The notes under the pieces are model-generated. The model saw only the letters and a list, made by a program, of their open reading frames with translations. It was not told the origin of the DNA and did no database searches. This document shows positions 1-11,784 of a stretch of DNA of 64,000 nt, piece by piece. Numbering within the stretch: position 1 is the first letter of the stretch; every line of letters starts with the position of its first letter. Source of the stretch: Chionoecetes opilio (taxonomy: Eukaryota > Arthropoda > Malacostraca > Decapoda > Majidae); NCBI GenBank assembly GCA_016584305.1, contig JACEEZ010000047.1, positions 69,419 to 133,418 on the forward strand, written 5' to 3'. The translations under genes and the position numbers were made by a program.

Positions 1-790
1 AAGCTATTGCCTCATACAGCACGCCCACTGTCATGTCCGGGTAGGAGCAGGAAAGTACATCCTCACGTAAGCCCGGGCTGTGCAGCTGCTGGGGAAAATC
101 GCCCCGTAGATTTCCACAGCGGCCCCACACAGAGCCCCGTGGGGCTATGCTTTCCCCTGGGAGGGACTCAGAGGCCTGCCCTTACGCGACCTGAGGGTTC
201 TTCCCTGCAGGGAGTCCCCCAGGGGCAGCGAGGGCCCCTGGGTGCCTTTTGCCCAGTTTTTTGAGAAGGCCTCCCTGCCCCCCCTGTCAAAGGGACCCGC
301 TATGTCGGGGCCCCCACGACAGTGTCCTGGCCGCATCCAGGGCGTCCTCCAGTTTTAGGTTAAAGCTCCAGGTTTTAAGGGGGACCTCCCCTCTGAACCC
401 AAAATGTTTTGGGCCGAGAGGAGTAGTTGTCGCGAGGTGACGACAGATTACCTTGCCACGATCCCCCTTTACACTTTCCCCAAACAGACAGCAAAGGGGA
501 TGGGCCTTAGTTTTTGGGGGCAGATCTGGGAAATCCTCTTGTAAAAGGGAACCCCCGAGCCCCCTTCCCCCGCTGAAGCCCCCGATGTTTTTCCTGAGGG
601 AGGCGTAAGACTGTGGTAAAAGGGGAAAACAGCTCACGGGCGCCTGTTTTAAGAAGGCGGGCTGACTCCTCAGGGGCCTGGGTTTTTTTGGGGGTCGAGC
701 CCTCGCAGGANCAAAATATCCCCTTGTTATTGGAAAATGCAAATAAGTTCTATTTTCTTTTTTCTTTATTTTTTTTTTTTTTTTTTTGGC
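1..790. other. GC-rich sequence without a supportable gene
   Basis: This is GC-rich sequence with many short C, G and A runs and one undetermined base at 711. A 151-codon reading frame runs on the minus strand (742-287), but it has no motif I recognise and its composition follows the homopolymer noise. A poly-T tract at 769-787 separates it from the inverted-repeat arm that follows. I cannot assign a function. Confidence 0.5.
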
Positions 791-794
791 CTAT

Positions 795-2520
795 AATTTT
801 TTCAAAACTTGTTATGATAGAATAAGCTTGTCCATTGTTAATTGGGGTTTCGTCAGACTGCTGAAAATTGAAAAAAATCGGTTTGATAAAAAATTTTGAA
901 TGATTTTTTTTTTCAAAAACTAGCTTCATTGGGATTGCAATAGTTGCATTTAGACGGCATTAGTGTGGACTTTATTCAATTAGTGCCCGGTATGGTTTAT
1001 GTCAAAAAGTATGTGAGCGATAACTCCTACAGGTGGGTGGTGGATGAGTGGGGGGGATGACTGTAGCTTAGGCGAGAAAAGGGAACAAAGGTGGGCTTAG
1101 AATGGTAGGTGATGGTTTGTAGGGTGGTGGTGGGAATGAGTGGAGAATGGATGGTGGTGGGAATGAGTGGAAAATTTGATGGTTGTGGGAAGAGTGGAGA
1201 ATGGATGGGTGTTTGAGTTATGGTAGCATGTTGAGTGTTGATGTAAACATATTTTGGGCAGGAGACTTAGATAAACTTAATGAGTGGGTAGTTCAGATGG
1301 CAGATGGAATTTTAATTTTTGATAAGTGGCAGCTTTTATGAATGTTGGTAGAAAAAAAAATCCTGGTATAGAACACCATACGCAATTTTATCGCGGAAAA
1401 GATCAGAAGGTGAAAAAGATCTTGGAGTGAGGGTGAGCCCAGACCTCCGACCTAGGAAAAAATGTATTGAGGCTAAAAATAAGAGCTAATAGAGTGTTAG
1501 GATTCATTACCAGAAGTGTTAATGTAAAGTGCGGAAGTTATTTTAAAGTTTTAAATCTGGCTCTAGTCAGACCTCACCTAGACAATGCAAGTTCAGTTTT
1601 GGTCTCCATATTACAGGGTGGATATAGCCTTTTTAGAATCAGTGCAGAGAAGGATGACCAAATTATTCAAGGGATGCGTATTGCGTTACTTTAGTTATAG
1701 AAAGAGATTGGAGCTATTGAAGTTACACTCACTCGAGAGATGCAGAGTACGGGGGCGATCTGATAGAAGTTTTTAAAGTGGATAAAGGGATTTAATAAAG
1801 GAGGGGTAGGAAAAGTTCTTGAAAGGCTATTAACCAGGGTAGAAAACCCGAAGTAAAAAGGATTCAGCTGGAAAAGGGCGTAGATTTAAAACGAAATAGG
1901 GGTGGTGAATGACTGGAATGGACTCAGTAGACCCGGTAGTTAGTGCGGGGGTCATTAGGGGAGCTTTAAAGAGGGGGGGTGGATAGGTTCATGGATGGGG
2001 ATGAAGATGGATGTGGGGGAGTGTTTAAGTAACAGGAAAATACCACGTGTAGGGCCTCAAAGGCCTCTTGTAGCTTCCTTATTTTTTTTATGTTCGTATG
2101 TTCTTACAATTTTGTATCTATTTTAACCCCTTTGGTTACCCTCTATCTTTAGTTAATTATTGACGGAGAGTGTTCATTTTTTACTGGGCATATCATTGAC
2201 ATTATCCGCTATATATGTGGGACAAAAAAGAGCTCTGAGTGGGCCTTAGTTTGAAAATGAATTTTTTTTTTTTTTTATGTTTGCAATTTTATTACTCGTT
2301 CCCATTTCACGCACCAAGAATGATAGAGAAATTGAAGTTACGGTATACTTTTAGAAAGTAATAGTATCTACCCCCCAAAATTTCAACGTTTGAGGAATTC
2401 AATGAAAATATCTTTCTATAAATTTTTTAAAAAAGAGCTTAAATAACTTTTTTGAAGATTTTTCCCCGTCTTTCTGTTTCAAAAGTAGGTTCATTCGGCA
2501 TGCAATTCACTCTTTTTTGA
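795..2520 (+). repeat. Left arm of a local inverted repeat, interrupted by a LINE fragment
   Basis: Bases 795-1030 and 2105-2520 match, in reverse complement, 6875-6300. Shared landmarks are the gene-free strings around 'actttattcaattagtgcc' and 'gacggagagtgttcattttt'. The right arm runs straight through the point where the left arm is interrupted between about 1034 and 2104, so the interruption is an insertion (see the LINE entry). The space between the arms is the A/T homopolymer block. Whether this is a true palindrome or a fold-back read artefact cannot be decided from the sequence alone. Confidence 0.7.
1330..2104 (+). pseudogene. 3' end of a non-LTR retrotransposon (LINE RT C-terminus plus 3' tail)
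   Basis: Two overlapping frames (1467-1694 and 1585-1776) encode the C-terminal part of a LINE reverse transcriptase. Visible fragments are RANRVLGFITRS, VRPHLD, QFWSPYYR, LESVQRRMTKLFKG and LHSLERCRVRG, the usual order in CR1/Jockey-like ORF2 proteins. The match continues weakly through a 'DRFMDGD' segment near 1990. The final ~100 bases (2010-2104) are the family 3' tail with the 'cctcttgtagcttcc' block and a terminal ttatgttcgtatgttctta-type repeat. The same tail occurs at 40265-40402, and inverted at 15485-15560 and 58560-58670. The catalytic palm is missing, so this is a 5'-truncated, frameshifted copy. It sits inside one arm of the inverted repeat, whose other arm is empty. Confidence 0.82.
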
Positions 2521-5250
2521 AGTTACAACCAAAAAAAAACCCTTAAAAAATTTTTTTTTTTAAAAAATTAAATAAAAAAATAAAAATTTTATTTTTAAAA
2601 AAAAAAAAATAAAATTTAAAAAAAAAAAATTGGGGGGTTACAATTTTTTAAAAAAATTTATAAATTTAAAATTTTAAAAAAATAATTTAAAAAAAACCCC
2701 CCTTAAAAATTTTATTTTATTTTTTATTTTTTTTTTTAATTTTTTAAAAAAAAAATTTTATTTTATTTTTTGAAAATTTTATAAATTATTTCCCGTTTTT
2801 TTAAAACATTTTAATTATTTAAAAAATTTTTTTTTTTTTTAAAATTAATTTATTAAAAAATGATAAATTTTTTTTTTAAAAAAAAAAAAAATTTTAAAAA
2901 AAATTTTAAAAATTTAAAAAACAAAAAAAAAACCAAAAATTTTTAAAAAATATTAAAAAAAAATTTTTTAAATTTTTTTTTTTTTAAAAAAAAAATTTAA
3001 AAAATAAATTTTTTTTTTAAAAATTTAATTTTATTTATAAAAAAAAAAAATTTTATTTTTAAAAATTTTTTTTTTTTTAAAAAAAATTATTAATTTTTAA
3101 AAATAAAAAAAAAATTAAAAAATTTTTAAAAAAAAAAAAATTTTAAATTAATTTAAAATTTTTTTTAAATTTTTAAAATTAAATTTTTAAAATTTTTTAA
3201 AAAAATAAAATATTTTACAAAAAAAATTTTAATTATAAAAAAAAAAAAATTTTTTTAAAAAAAATTTCAAATAAAATTTTTTTAAAAAAAAAAAAAAAAA
3301 AAAAATTTTTTAAAAAAATTTTTTAAAATTTTTTTTTTAAAAAAAAAAAATTTTTTTTTTTTTTTTATTTTTTTTTAAAATTAAAAAAAAATAAAAATAA
3401 AATTTTTAAAATTTTAAAAATTAAAAATTTTTTTTTATTTTAATTTTTTTAAAAAAAAAAAAAATTATTTAAAAAATTATTTTTAAAAAAATTTAAATTT
3501 AAAAAAAAAAAAAAATTTTTTTTTTAAAAAAATTTAAAAAAAAAAAAATTTTCCCCAAAAAAAATTTTTTTTAAAAAAAAAAAAAAAAACCCTTTTAAAA
3601 AAAAAAATTTTTTTAAAAAAAAACATAAATAATTAAAAAAAAATTTTTTTTTTAATTTTTTTTAAATAAAATATTTTTAAATTTTTGTAAAAATATTTTT
3701 TTCAAAAAAAAAAGAAAATTTTTAAAAAAAATTTTTCCAAATAATTTTTAAAATTTTTTTTTTTTAAAATTAAAAAAAATTTTTTAAATTTTTAATATTC
3801 ATTTAAAAAAAAAAAATTTTTTTTTTTTTAAAAAAATTTTTTTTTTTCTAAATTTAATTAACATTTTTTAACAAAAATTTTTTTATTTTTTAAAAAAAAA
3901 ATATTAAAAAAAAATAAACAAAAAAATTTAAAAAAAAAAAATTTTTAAAATTTTAATTTTTTAAACCCCAACATTTTTTAAAAAAAAAAAAAATTTTTTT
4001 TAAATATGAAATTTTTTTAAAAATAAATTTAATTTTTTAAAAATTTTAAAATTAAAATTTTTTTTTTAAAAAAAAATCCCTTTGGGGTCTTTAAAAAAAA
4101 TTTAAAAACCCTTATTTAAAAAAATAAATTTTATTTTAAATTATATTTTTTAAATTTTTTAAAAAAAAAAAATTTTTTTTAAAATTTTTTATTTAAAATT
4201 TTTAAAATTTTTTTTTTAAAAAAAAAAAAATTTTTTTAAAAAAAACCCAAAAAAAAATTTTAAAATAAAAAACTTTAAAATTTAAATTTTAAATTTAATA
4301 TAAAAAAATTTTAAATTTTTTTTTAAAAAAAATTTTTTTAAAAAAAAAAAATTTTAATTTTTTAAAAAAAAAATTTTTTAAAAATTTTAAAATTTTATTT
4401 AAAAAAATTTATTTAAAAAAAAAAAATTTTTTTTAAAAATTTATAAAAAAAAATTTTTTAAAAACCCTTATTATAAAATTTTTAAAAAAATTTTTTTTAA
4501 TTTTAAAAAAATTTTATGAAAATTAATTTTTTTATTTTTAAATAAAAAAAAATTTTAAAAAAAAAATAAATAAAAAAAAAACCAAAAAAAAAAATACTAA
4601 AATTTAAAAAAATTTTAATTTTTTTTTTTAAAATTCCCCAAATTTTTTTTCAAAAATTTTTTTTTTAAAATATAATTTTTATACCCATTTGTAAATTTTT
4701 TTAAAAAAAAAAATTAAAAAAAAACCATTTTTTTTTTTTTTTATAAAAAAAATTTTTAAAAAAAAATTTTTTTAAAATTTTTTTTTTTTTTTTTAAATTT
4801 TTTTTTTAAAAAAAAAAAATTTTTTAAAAAAAAAAAAATTAAAAAAAAAAAATTTTTTTAAACCCCCTAAAAATTTATTTTTTTTTTTTAAAAAAAAAAA
4901 AATTTTTTTTAAAAAAAAAATTTTTAAATTTTTAAAAAAAACCCATCAGTATAAAAAAAAAAAAAAAATTTAATTATAAAAAATCTTAAAAAAAAAAACT
5001 AAAAAAATAATTAAAAAAAAAAAAATTTTTTTTTTAAAAATACAATTTTTTTTCCCAATCCCAAAAAGTTTATTTTTTTTTTTTAATATAAAAATTAAAT
5101 AAAAAAACATTTTTTATAAAAAAAAAAAAAAAAAATTTAAAATTTCTATAAGTTTTAAACAAAATTTTCCATCAAAAAATTTAGTTCCCAATACAAATTT
5201 ATTTAAAAACCCCCAAAGGATTTTCCGGGAAAAAAAAAAAATTTACTTTT
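2521..5250. other. A/T homopolymer block, probably low-quality consensus
   Basis: About 2.7 kb consists almost only of alternating runs of A and T (4-20 bases), with rare C or G singlets or CCC. There is no period, no unit and no reading frame. It lies exactly between two inverted-repeat arms whose sequence decays gradually into it from both sides (2400-2520 and 5900-5250). That pattern fits a collapsed or unpolished consensus better than a real AT satellite. I treat it as uninterpretable. Confidence 0.65.
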
Positions 5251-6875
5251 TAGATAAAAAAAATTTAAAATAATTTTAAAATTTTTAAAAAAAACTAAAA
5301 TTTAAGAAAAACCAAAAAAAATTTACAAACAAAATATTTTTTTTATCCCTAAAAAATCCTTTTTACTTTTTTAAGAAAAAAAAAAAAAATTAAATATAAA
5401 AAAACCTTTAAAATAGTTCTCTATAGTTTTTATAATTTGGAAAAAAGTTTCAAAAAAAATTCAAAACAATTTTTTGGAATTTTAAATTTTAACCCAAAAG
5501 TGGCATTTTCTTTATAGATAATAAAAATTATTCATTAAAGTGTAGATCATAAAAAGATCTAAAAAGATTTTTAAAAACTTTTACATCAGACGAACGGTTT
5601 ACCCAAAACAACCCCAAAAATAAATTTATAAGGTGAAAAATTTAAATTATAAAAAAAAATAGTGGCATTTCCCCCCCTTCTATTTTCTAAATTTTTTTCC
5701 TTTTTCTTAGTCCATTGATATACCTTAAGTCGAAAAAATTAAATAGAAAAAATTTGAAATTTTTTTGAAAAAGATATAAGGCCATTTTTAAGCTATTTTA
5801 AAAGAACAAAAAAAGTAATTCACCCTAATATACCTCCCATAAGTAAAACTATATGCATTCTACAAAAACACATTTAAATTTATTTTTTAGGGAAAAAATT
5901 GAAAAAAAATAGCCTTGATATTTGCCCCCAGGCACTATTTGAATATAGAAAAATCCTATGACCGATTTTAAAATATAGCCTAAAAAATGAATAAAGATAC
6001 AGCATTCCCCTTTTTCTCCTTGCACAAAATTTTACTATTGAGCACTGTTAGAACTTCAAGGGTTTATGATAAAAACTCTTAGAATTACAAATTTCCCAAA
6101 AATGGGGATATAGACGGGTTTTTTTCTTCAAAGTTTACATTCTAATATTTATATATTATATATATATTATATATATGTATTTGGGAATTTTTTTTGACAA
6201 CCAAAAAGCAAAAATCATTAGATTCTACCAATAAGAGTAATTGCATCCCGAAAGAACCTCCTTTTGAAAAAGGGAAAACTTTGAAAAACTTTAAAAAAGT
6301 GATTTTAAACTCATATTTTACAATTATAGAGAGCACATTTTTTTATTCATTCTTAAATGGGGTTTAAAATTTGAGGTAATATCATTACTTTTTAAAAAGT
6401 TAGCGTATTTTAAAACCTACATTCTTGGGGCGTGAAAGGGTAGACCATGAGAATGCAAAAAAAAAAAAAAAAAATCCTTTTCAAACCAAGGGCCCCCTTA
6501 GAGTCGTTCGTGCAAATTTTAGGGGATAAAGTCAATAATAACAGTAAAAATGAACACTCTCCGTCCTAAATTTAAATGAGATAAGGGGAACAAAATTAAA
6601 ATAGTACAAATTGTAAGAGTTACCGCTCTCATCTTTTTTTCATACCCATACCGGGGACTAATTGAATAAAGTCCCACTAAAAGCCGTCTAAATAAAACAT
6701 TTGCAATCCCCAAGAAGCTTTGTTTTTTTAATATAGTCATTTAAAATTTTATTAAACCGATTTTTTTTAATTTTTTAGCAGTCTGCCCAAACCCCCCAAA
6801 TTTAACACAGGATAAGCTTTTTCTATCATATACAAGTTTTGAAAAAATTTTAAAGGGAAAAAAAAAAAAAAAAAT
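5251..6875 (-). repeat. Right arm of the 0.8-6.9 kb inverted repeat (empty-site allele)
   Basis: From 6300 to 6875 this is the reverse complement of 795-1030 plus 2105-2520, without the LINE fragment. The junction 'gtaactcttacaatttgta' (minus strand, about 6610-6628) is continuous, whereas in the left arm the LINE lies between 'ataactcctaca' and 'ttacaattttgta'. From 5250 to 6300 the sequence is AT-rich and noisy with no supportable gene. Confidence 0.65.
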
Positions 6876-6914
6876 TTATGTCAAAAAAAAATATTATGAA
6901 ATTTTAGGTATATT

Positions 6915-8785
6915 AATTAAACGGGTCGACACCAAAAAAGGTTTTGAGTTTATTGTTTGGGTTGGAAACATTTTTGTGCGATTTCAAAAAAGGCATTTTT
7001 TTTCTCAGCACGTATGTTTTTGAAATATCGGCATTTTTATTTTAATAGCTATTATAATTTTATAACGTATATATAATTCATAATTAATCGAAACAATCCC
7101 CCTACGTTAAAATATATTACCTAATTACATTTTGTGGTGCCTGCGGCTTTATTAGGGCCTAAGTAAATCTGGCAAAAAAAATACTTAAATATGTTCCAAA
7201 TATTCCAAAAATGTGCCCTCTTGAAAAAATCCGAAAATTCCAAATCACAGTAAATTTTGACTTTTATTTCCCTTTTTTCCCGTCAACAAAGGTTTTACAT
7301 ACCGTTGAACCGCCAGGTGAGTCTTCGGTCGTGTGGCCCTTCCCTTTTGTTTGTAATGTTTGCTGTCCCCCCTAGAGTCCCCCCAAACAAAAAAACCCAA
7401 AGTGCTTATGTAACCTAACTGGGTCCCAAAGCAAGGAGATTACCTTTAGGGCCCCACACAGATTCCACTGATGTTCTTCATATTTAACGCAGATAACAAA
7501 ACTTCATAGTTTCTAATTTCACTCATTTCATGGCCCTCGCAATTGGAAAACCCGGAAGCTTATTTTCCCTTTTTGCGAAGAAGGCCCCTTTTCGTGTTTT
7601 TTTTTGAATCTATGAAAGCCGCCACTCACCTTATATAAGTTGAGACTCACAAGTTGTTCTGAGTGTTCAACAAAAGCGTAACAGGCTTGGGGTTCCATCT
7701 TGAAGAAGCTTGAAAGTTTTTTTTGTCTACGCGAAACGTGGTGTGAGAAATCCTTTTTGTAGCAAATTCCTCCCTGAGACGAGATCCAAGGACTAAATTT
7801 TCCTTGGGGAGATCTAGGTCCCTAGCAAGTCATGTAGCATTTTTCCCGATGATGAATTTTTGGGCTCTCTGTTGTCGGGGCCTTCTTGAAAGTCTGTGTC
7901 CATGGGGTTACCTCCTCGTTCGAACTGATTTACTTTTAGCCATGCAATTGGAAAATTTGAACTGGGAGACAGACATGGAAACAGGCCTTAGGGAAGGGAC
8001 TCAGGATCCCGATTTAGCTCGGTTTTTTTCTGAATACCTTTTATGTTATGAGGGAGAATTTCCTCAGTATGTGATCCCTTTGTTCACGCCCAAAACCCTT
8101 GGGGTGCCGAAAGCCATGCCTGATGGCCCTTTTCCAGCACCCTTCATTCAAATGGTTTCCCCGGGGTTGCATGCTAGTAGTGGCCCCCCTTATCTTTATC
8201 ACCATACGCACTTTAAGTAATGCAATAAACTGCTTTAACATTCTTTTTAAAGGGTTTTTTCAACTGTCGGGGGAAAAATTCCACTATGTAACAAAAAAAT
8301 GTCCGATGATTCAACATTCGGCGCCATCACAGCCCGGGACAAATACTATATCGGGAAACCAAATAAAAATTAGGACTCCACTAAAACAAATACATCATAC
8401 TGCAAAAAAAATAAAATGTTTTTAAAAATATGTCAAAGCGTAGATCAAGGAAAAAAAGTACTACACAGCCCGTAACCCCCCGCCCAAAACCAGCGCGCAC
8501 ACCTCCCCGGGTACTGCACAAACCACACTGACTCAAAAACACTGCACCCTAAATGGCTTTAAAAAAATAAAAGATTAAGAGTTTTAAAAAAAAAAAAATT
8601 GGTGAAAAATATTTCTGTGATTTTACCCATATTTTTTTATGAGCTCTGGGTTTTCCCAAAAACGGACGGATAGAGTTTAAATTTAACTCAGATTCGGTTA
8701 AACAGGGTCATTTTCCCATAAACAGCTTCATTTTTGTCCCCGAAACCCTATCTTTGATTTTTTTTTTTCGCCGTGTATTTATAAA
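6915..8785 (+). repeat. Dispersed ~1.9-kb repeat, copy 1 (GTCGAC-ended, unclassified)
   Basis: Collinear with 50316-52790 over its whole length despite heavy noise. Both begin with GGTCGAC followed by a CCAAAAAA run. They share the blocks around 'gcctgcggctttatta', 'ccaggtgagt', 'tttgtctacg' and 'gatctaggtcc'. Copy 2 ends in a T run plus GTCGACC, so the element may have short GTCGAC inverted ends; copy 1 has lost the last few bases. A 138-codon frame (7804-8220) with an internal DPDLARFFSEYLL segment is partly alignable to copy 2 but matches no family I know. It is probably a mobile element of unknown class. Confidence 0.6.
7804..8220 (+). pseudogene. Unidentified reading frame inside repeat copy 1
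   Basis: This is a 138-codon open frame. Its middle part (roughly residues 55-110: MQLENLNWETD, DPDLARFFSEYLL, IPLFTPKTLGVPKA) has a degenerate counterpart in the second copy of the repeat near 51975-52200, where frames are broken. That suggests former coding sequence of the repeat. No catalytic motif, signal peptide or membrane segment is evident. I do not recognise the protein. Homopolymer errors in this stretch make both start and end uncertain. Confidence 0.3.
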
Positions 8786-8825
8786 AATTAAAGAATATAT
8801 TTCATTTTTTCCAATAAGAAACTAG

Positions 8826-9004
8826 TCGGTGACAGGGGATGAAATTTGCATGGTATGAATTTTCCGGGGTAGAATTTGTCGGGGTTGAATTTTCCCGGGT
8901 AAAATTTTTCCGGGGGAGATTGACCTGCATGATTTTTTTGGGGGATGAAATTTCATGATAAAATTGTCCGGAGGTTGTCCCCGGGATGAGTTGTCCTGTC
9001 ACCG
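8826..9004. repeat. Small inverted-end repeat with degenerate 16-bp internal units
   Basis: The segment starts with TCGGTGACAGG (8826-8836) and ends with its reverse complement CCTGTCACCGA (8994-9004). Inside are about six degenerate ~16-bp units of the type 'gaattttccggggta'. The composition recalls the adjacent 15-bp minisatellite (9180-9340). It looks like a small non-autonomous element or structured minisatellite. Confidence 0.5.
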
Positions 9005-9179
9005 AATGAACTATGTTATCTATTCAGTGGCCATACCATCTTTTGATGCTATAATTTGTAAAATTTGGGGCCCGGCGCATTTTTGCAGCTGGCGATATAC
9101 TGTTATCTACGGGAGGGTTATCACTATAACTTCCCAAGGTAAAAAAACATTTTCCTGTGGAAACACTGAGGCAAAGTGT

Positions 9180-9340
9180 CCCTAGGGAAAGTTTTCCCGT
9201 AGGCAAAGTGCCCGTAGGCAAATTGTCCGTTAGGCAAAATGTCCGGTAGGCAAACTGTCCGTAGGCAAACTGTCCGGTAGGCAAATTGTCCGTAGGCAAA
9301 TTGTCCGTAGGCAAACTGTCCGTAGGCAAACTGTCCGGGC
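9180..9340. repeat. 15-bp minisatellite (consensus TGTCCGTAGGCAAAC)
   Basis: About ten tandem units of TGTCCGTAGGCAAAC/T with 1-2 bp variations. The six-frame translations are artefactual repeats (LPTDN / FAYGQ). The upstream flank (9047-9117) shares about 70 bp with 37352-37425 (around 'gatgctataatt' and 'actgttatctacg'), so the array belongs to a dispersed repeat. Confidence 0.8.
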
Positions 9341-9451
9341 ACCGTCTATGAACACTAACAGCGGTCCCTTTTATGTTTCCTCTTACTATTTATGTTCTCA
9401 TTATCAACCCAAAGCTTGATGTTGCATTTACATGCACAACGACATAACCAA

Positions 9452-9710
9452 GGCTTGTACCAAGAGTCATATGGCGGTCGAGCGACGAACGACGAACGAC
9501 CAAAGAAGGGTACCATGTGAGGGATATATTTTTGAACGAAGAGCACCGACGAAGGTCGGCGCGAAGACACGGGGGTACCCGTGTCTTCAACCGTGACCTT
9601 CGACCGTCGTCGTTGCTCTTCGTTCCAAAACAAATACCCTCATGGTACCCTTCGTCGGTCGTTCGTCGTTAGTCGCTCGACCGCCATATGACTCTTCGTA
9701 CAAACCCCCA
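9452..9710. mobile_element. Foldback MITE of a GG(C/T)xGTACCxAGAGT-ended family
   Basis: A long imperfect palindrome of about 260 bp. The arms start near GGCTTGTACCAAGAGTCATA on the left and the equivalent GGGTTTGTACGAAGAGTCAT read inward from the right. The axis lies in 'gacacgggggtacccgtgtc' around 9567-9586. The arms share the segments 'ggcggtcgagcgac', 'gaagggtaccatg' and 'gaacgaagagca'. The same ends and inner sequence (GAAGACACGGG, GCTCTTCGTTCC) occur in the element at 43350-45358, so this is a short relative of that PIF/Harbinger-like family. It has no coding capacity. Confidence 0.75.
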
Positions 9711-10980
9711 AGTCTTGCTACTTCCCCCTAGCTCCTTGCTTTGAATAAGGGTTTGTATATCGTTATTCCTCCTTAATCAGAATTATTCATCTCTTTAACT
9801 CTGGAACTATCTTCCTGTCTATATTCTTCCTCCTTTATACGACGTGATTTTTTTTTTCAAGAGAGGAGTGTCAAGACACCTCCCGTACTAAATTGGCCCA
9901 CCCTCCTTTTTTTATTCTCTTACTGTATTTTTATGGAGACTGGCAACCAAGCGGGTTTTTGCTACTTTTTTTTGTGTTATCCTTGGTCAGTTCTTTGTGA
10001 TTTAGATTTTAAAAAATCCAATCTGGAGGAGGTCACTGAAGCCACACCATCATCTATTAAACTCGAATCTACATAGCTGGGTTTAGAGAGCTGAGGTACT
10101 GGATTTCCATTGGACGAATCCAGAAATGATGCCACGGGACTTCCTGCCACGGGATGCCACAGGTGTCAATTCTTGTCAATAACCCCCCAGCTTTGGGAAT
10201 GATGATATATAAGCTGGAGAGCTTGAACCACCAGTTACCAGCCATGAATATGAGCATTTTCATGAATTTGAAGATAATGATGATCAATTATTGTAGTGCT
10301 ACTAAGTTTTCAACTCTGTCCATCGATTTAACGTATTTTGGCATCATTTCTAGGTTATTGACACATTAAAAGACCTTTGAAGCCCCAAAATTACAATTTC
10401 AATCAATTTGTCACCCCAAAAACAGATTGTTAACTTAAATAACTCTTGTTTTTTAGTCTTACTGTTAGAAAAATGGCGTTGTATTCAGTTTTCCCCACTT
10501 CCGCCAGCAGCCATCTTTAATACATATTTACAGGTACTAGCAACCTGAAATCGATTGACTAACAATGCTTTTCTTTAAACTTAGACATCAAAGTAACTGT
10601 AGAGGTCACTAATTAAGAAGGTGAAAGGGCAACAGTATACTTATAGCTTGAGTTCTACGGAGATGCAGCATAATGTTTTGGAGCACCTATTATACATTGT
10701 TCAGATTAAGATAAGCTCCACCAACCCTACTCCCATGCATCACCAGCCAATTGAAATCTCCCCTCAATCAAAGAGAAGTTCCATGTAGGTTGGAAATGGA
10801 AGGAAGGGTGATGAAGGGGAACACTATTGCAAGTGCCTGGAATGGTTTTCTGTAGCCTATCCAACAAGGTTGTCTGTAGGCTACTCGGAATGGCATGTTT
10901 AACGCCAAGTTAGTGAAGAAAAAAAGAAAAGAAATACGAACTATGTTTTAAGTTCATCAGCAGACTTTCTTAACAGGGTT
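9711..10980. other. Non-coding spacer
   Basis: Ordinary AT-rich sequence. I see no gene, tRNA or obvious repeat; short frames here have no recognisable motifs. Confidence 0.5.
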
Positions 10981-11267
<287 letters not shown>

Positions 11268-11268
<1 letters not shown>

Positions 11269-11784
11269 AACTTGAACGCCATTGTGGCGTGGTTTTGGTA
11301 ACCCATGCAAATAACCAACCTCAGAACTTGCAGTTTTTTGTCGTACTGCCTCTTACTATTGAAAATAGCATTGCCAATACACGTATTAGTTTATTTGTAT
11401 GTTATAAAAAACAATAACTCATGATGGAAATAACAGCAGTTAATTTATATCTAATAGTAAATATTATCATTATATTTATCACACGGGATGGTACACCACG
11501 CTCCTAACGTCGGGTCCTCATGTCGATGGGGGCTCTACGACCGTCCATAAAACTGAACACGTCGGTATCCCGACTGTTGGGCGCCCCTCGCACGATCGTG
11601 TGTAAACGATGTAAAATGTCCAGTTCCTCCAACTGGGCGTTCACCAAGTTTCTCCGGGTACCCATTTATCAACCCCGAAAATTCGTAGCTAGGCGTGCTA
11701 GCCACTACGGAGGCGACACCACGTGGATAAGGGATGGAGTTAAACTTAGAATGTCATTTGTAAATAAAATAGTGGATTATGCGA
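11268..11784. other. Spacer with one uncharacterised frame
   Basis: A 91-codon frame (11520-11795, plus strand) has a higher GC content than its surroundings (11500-11720) but no motif that I recognise. I do not call it a gene. The next feature begins at its 3' end. Confidence 0.3.

Noticed and set aside
287..742. 151-residue minus-strand protein at the window start
   Set aside because: No motif; composition follows C/G homopolymer noise and it contains the undetermined base.
2521..5250. AT-rich satellite, centromere or replication origin
   Set aside because: There is no repeat period, and neighbouring inverted arms decay gradually into it; low-quality consensus is more likely.
9180..9340. 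Possible CRISPR-like array
   Set aside because: The 15-bp units are contiguous with no unique spacers, and the context is eukaryotic; it is a minisatellite.
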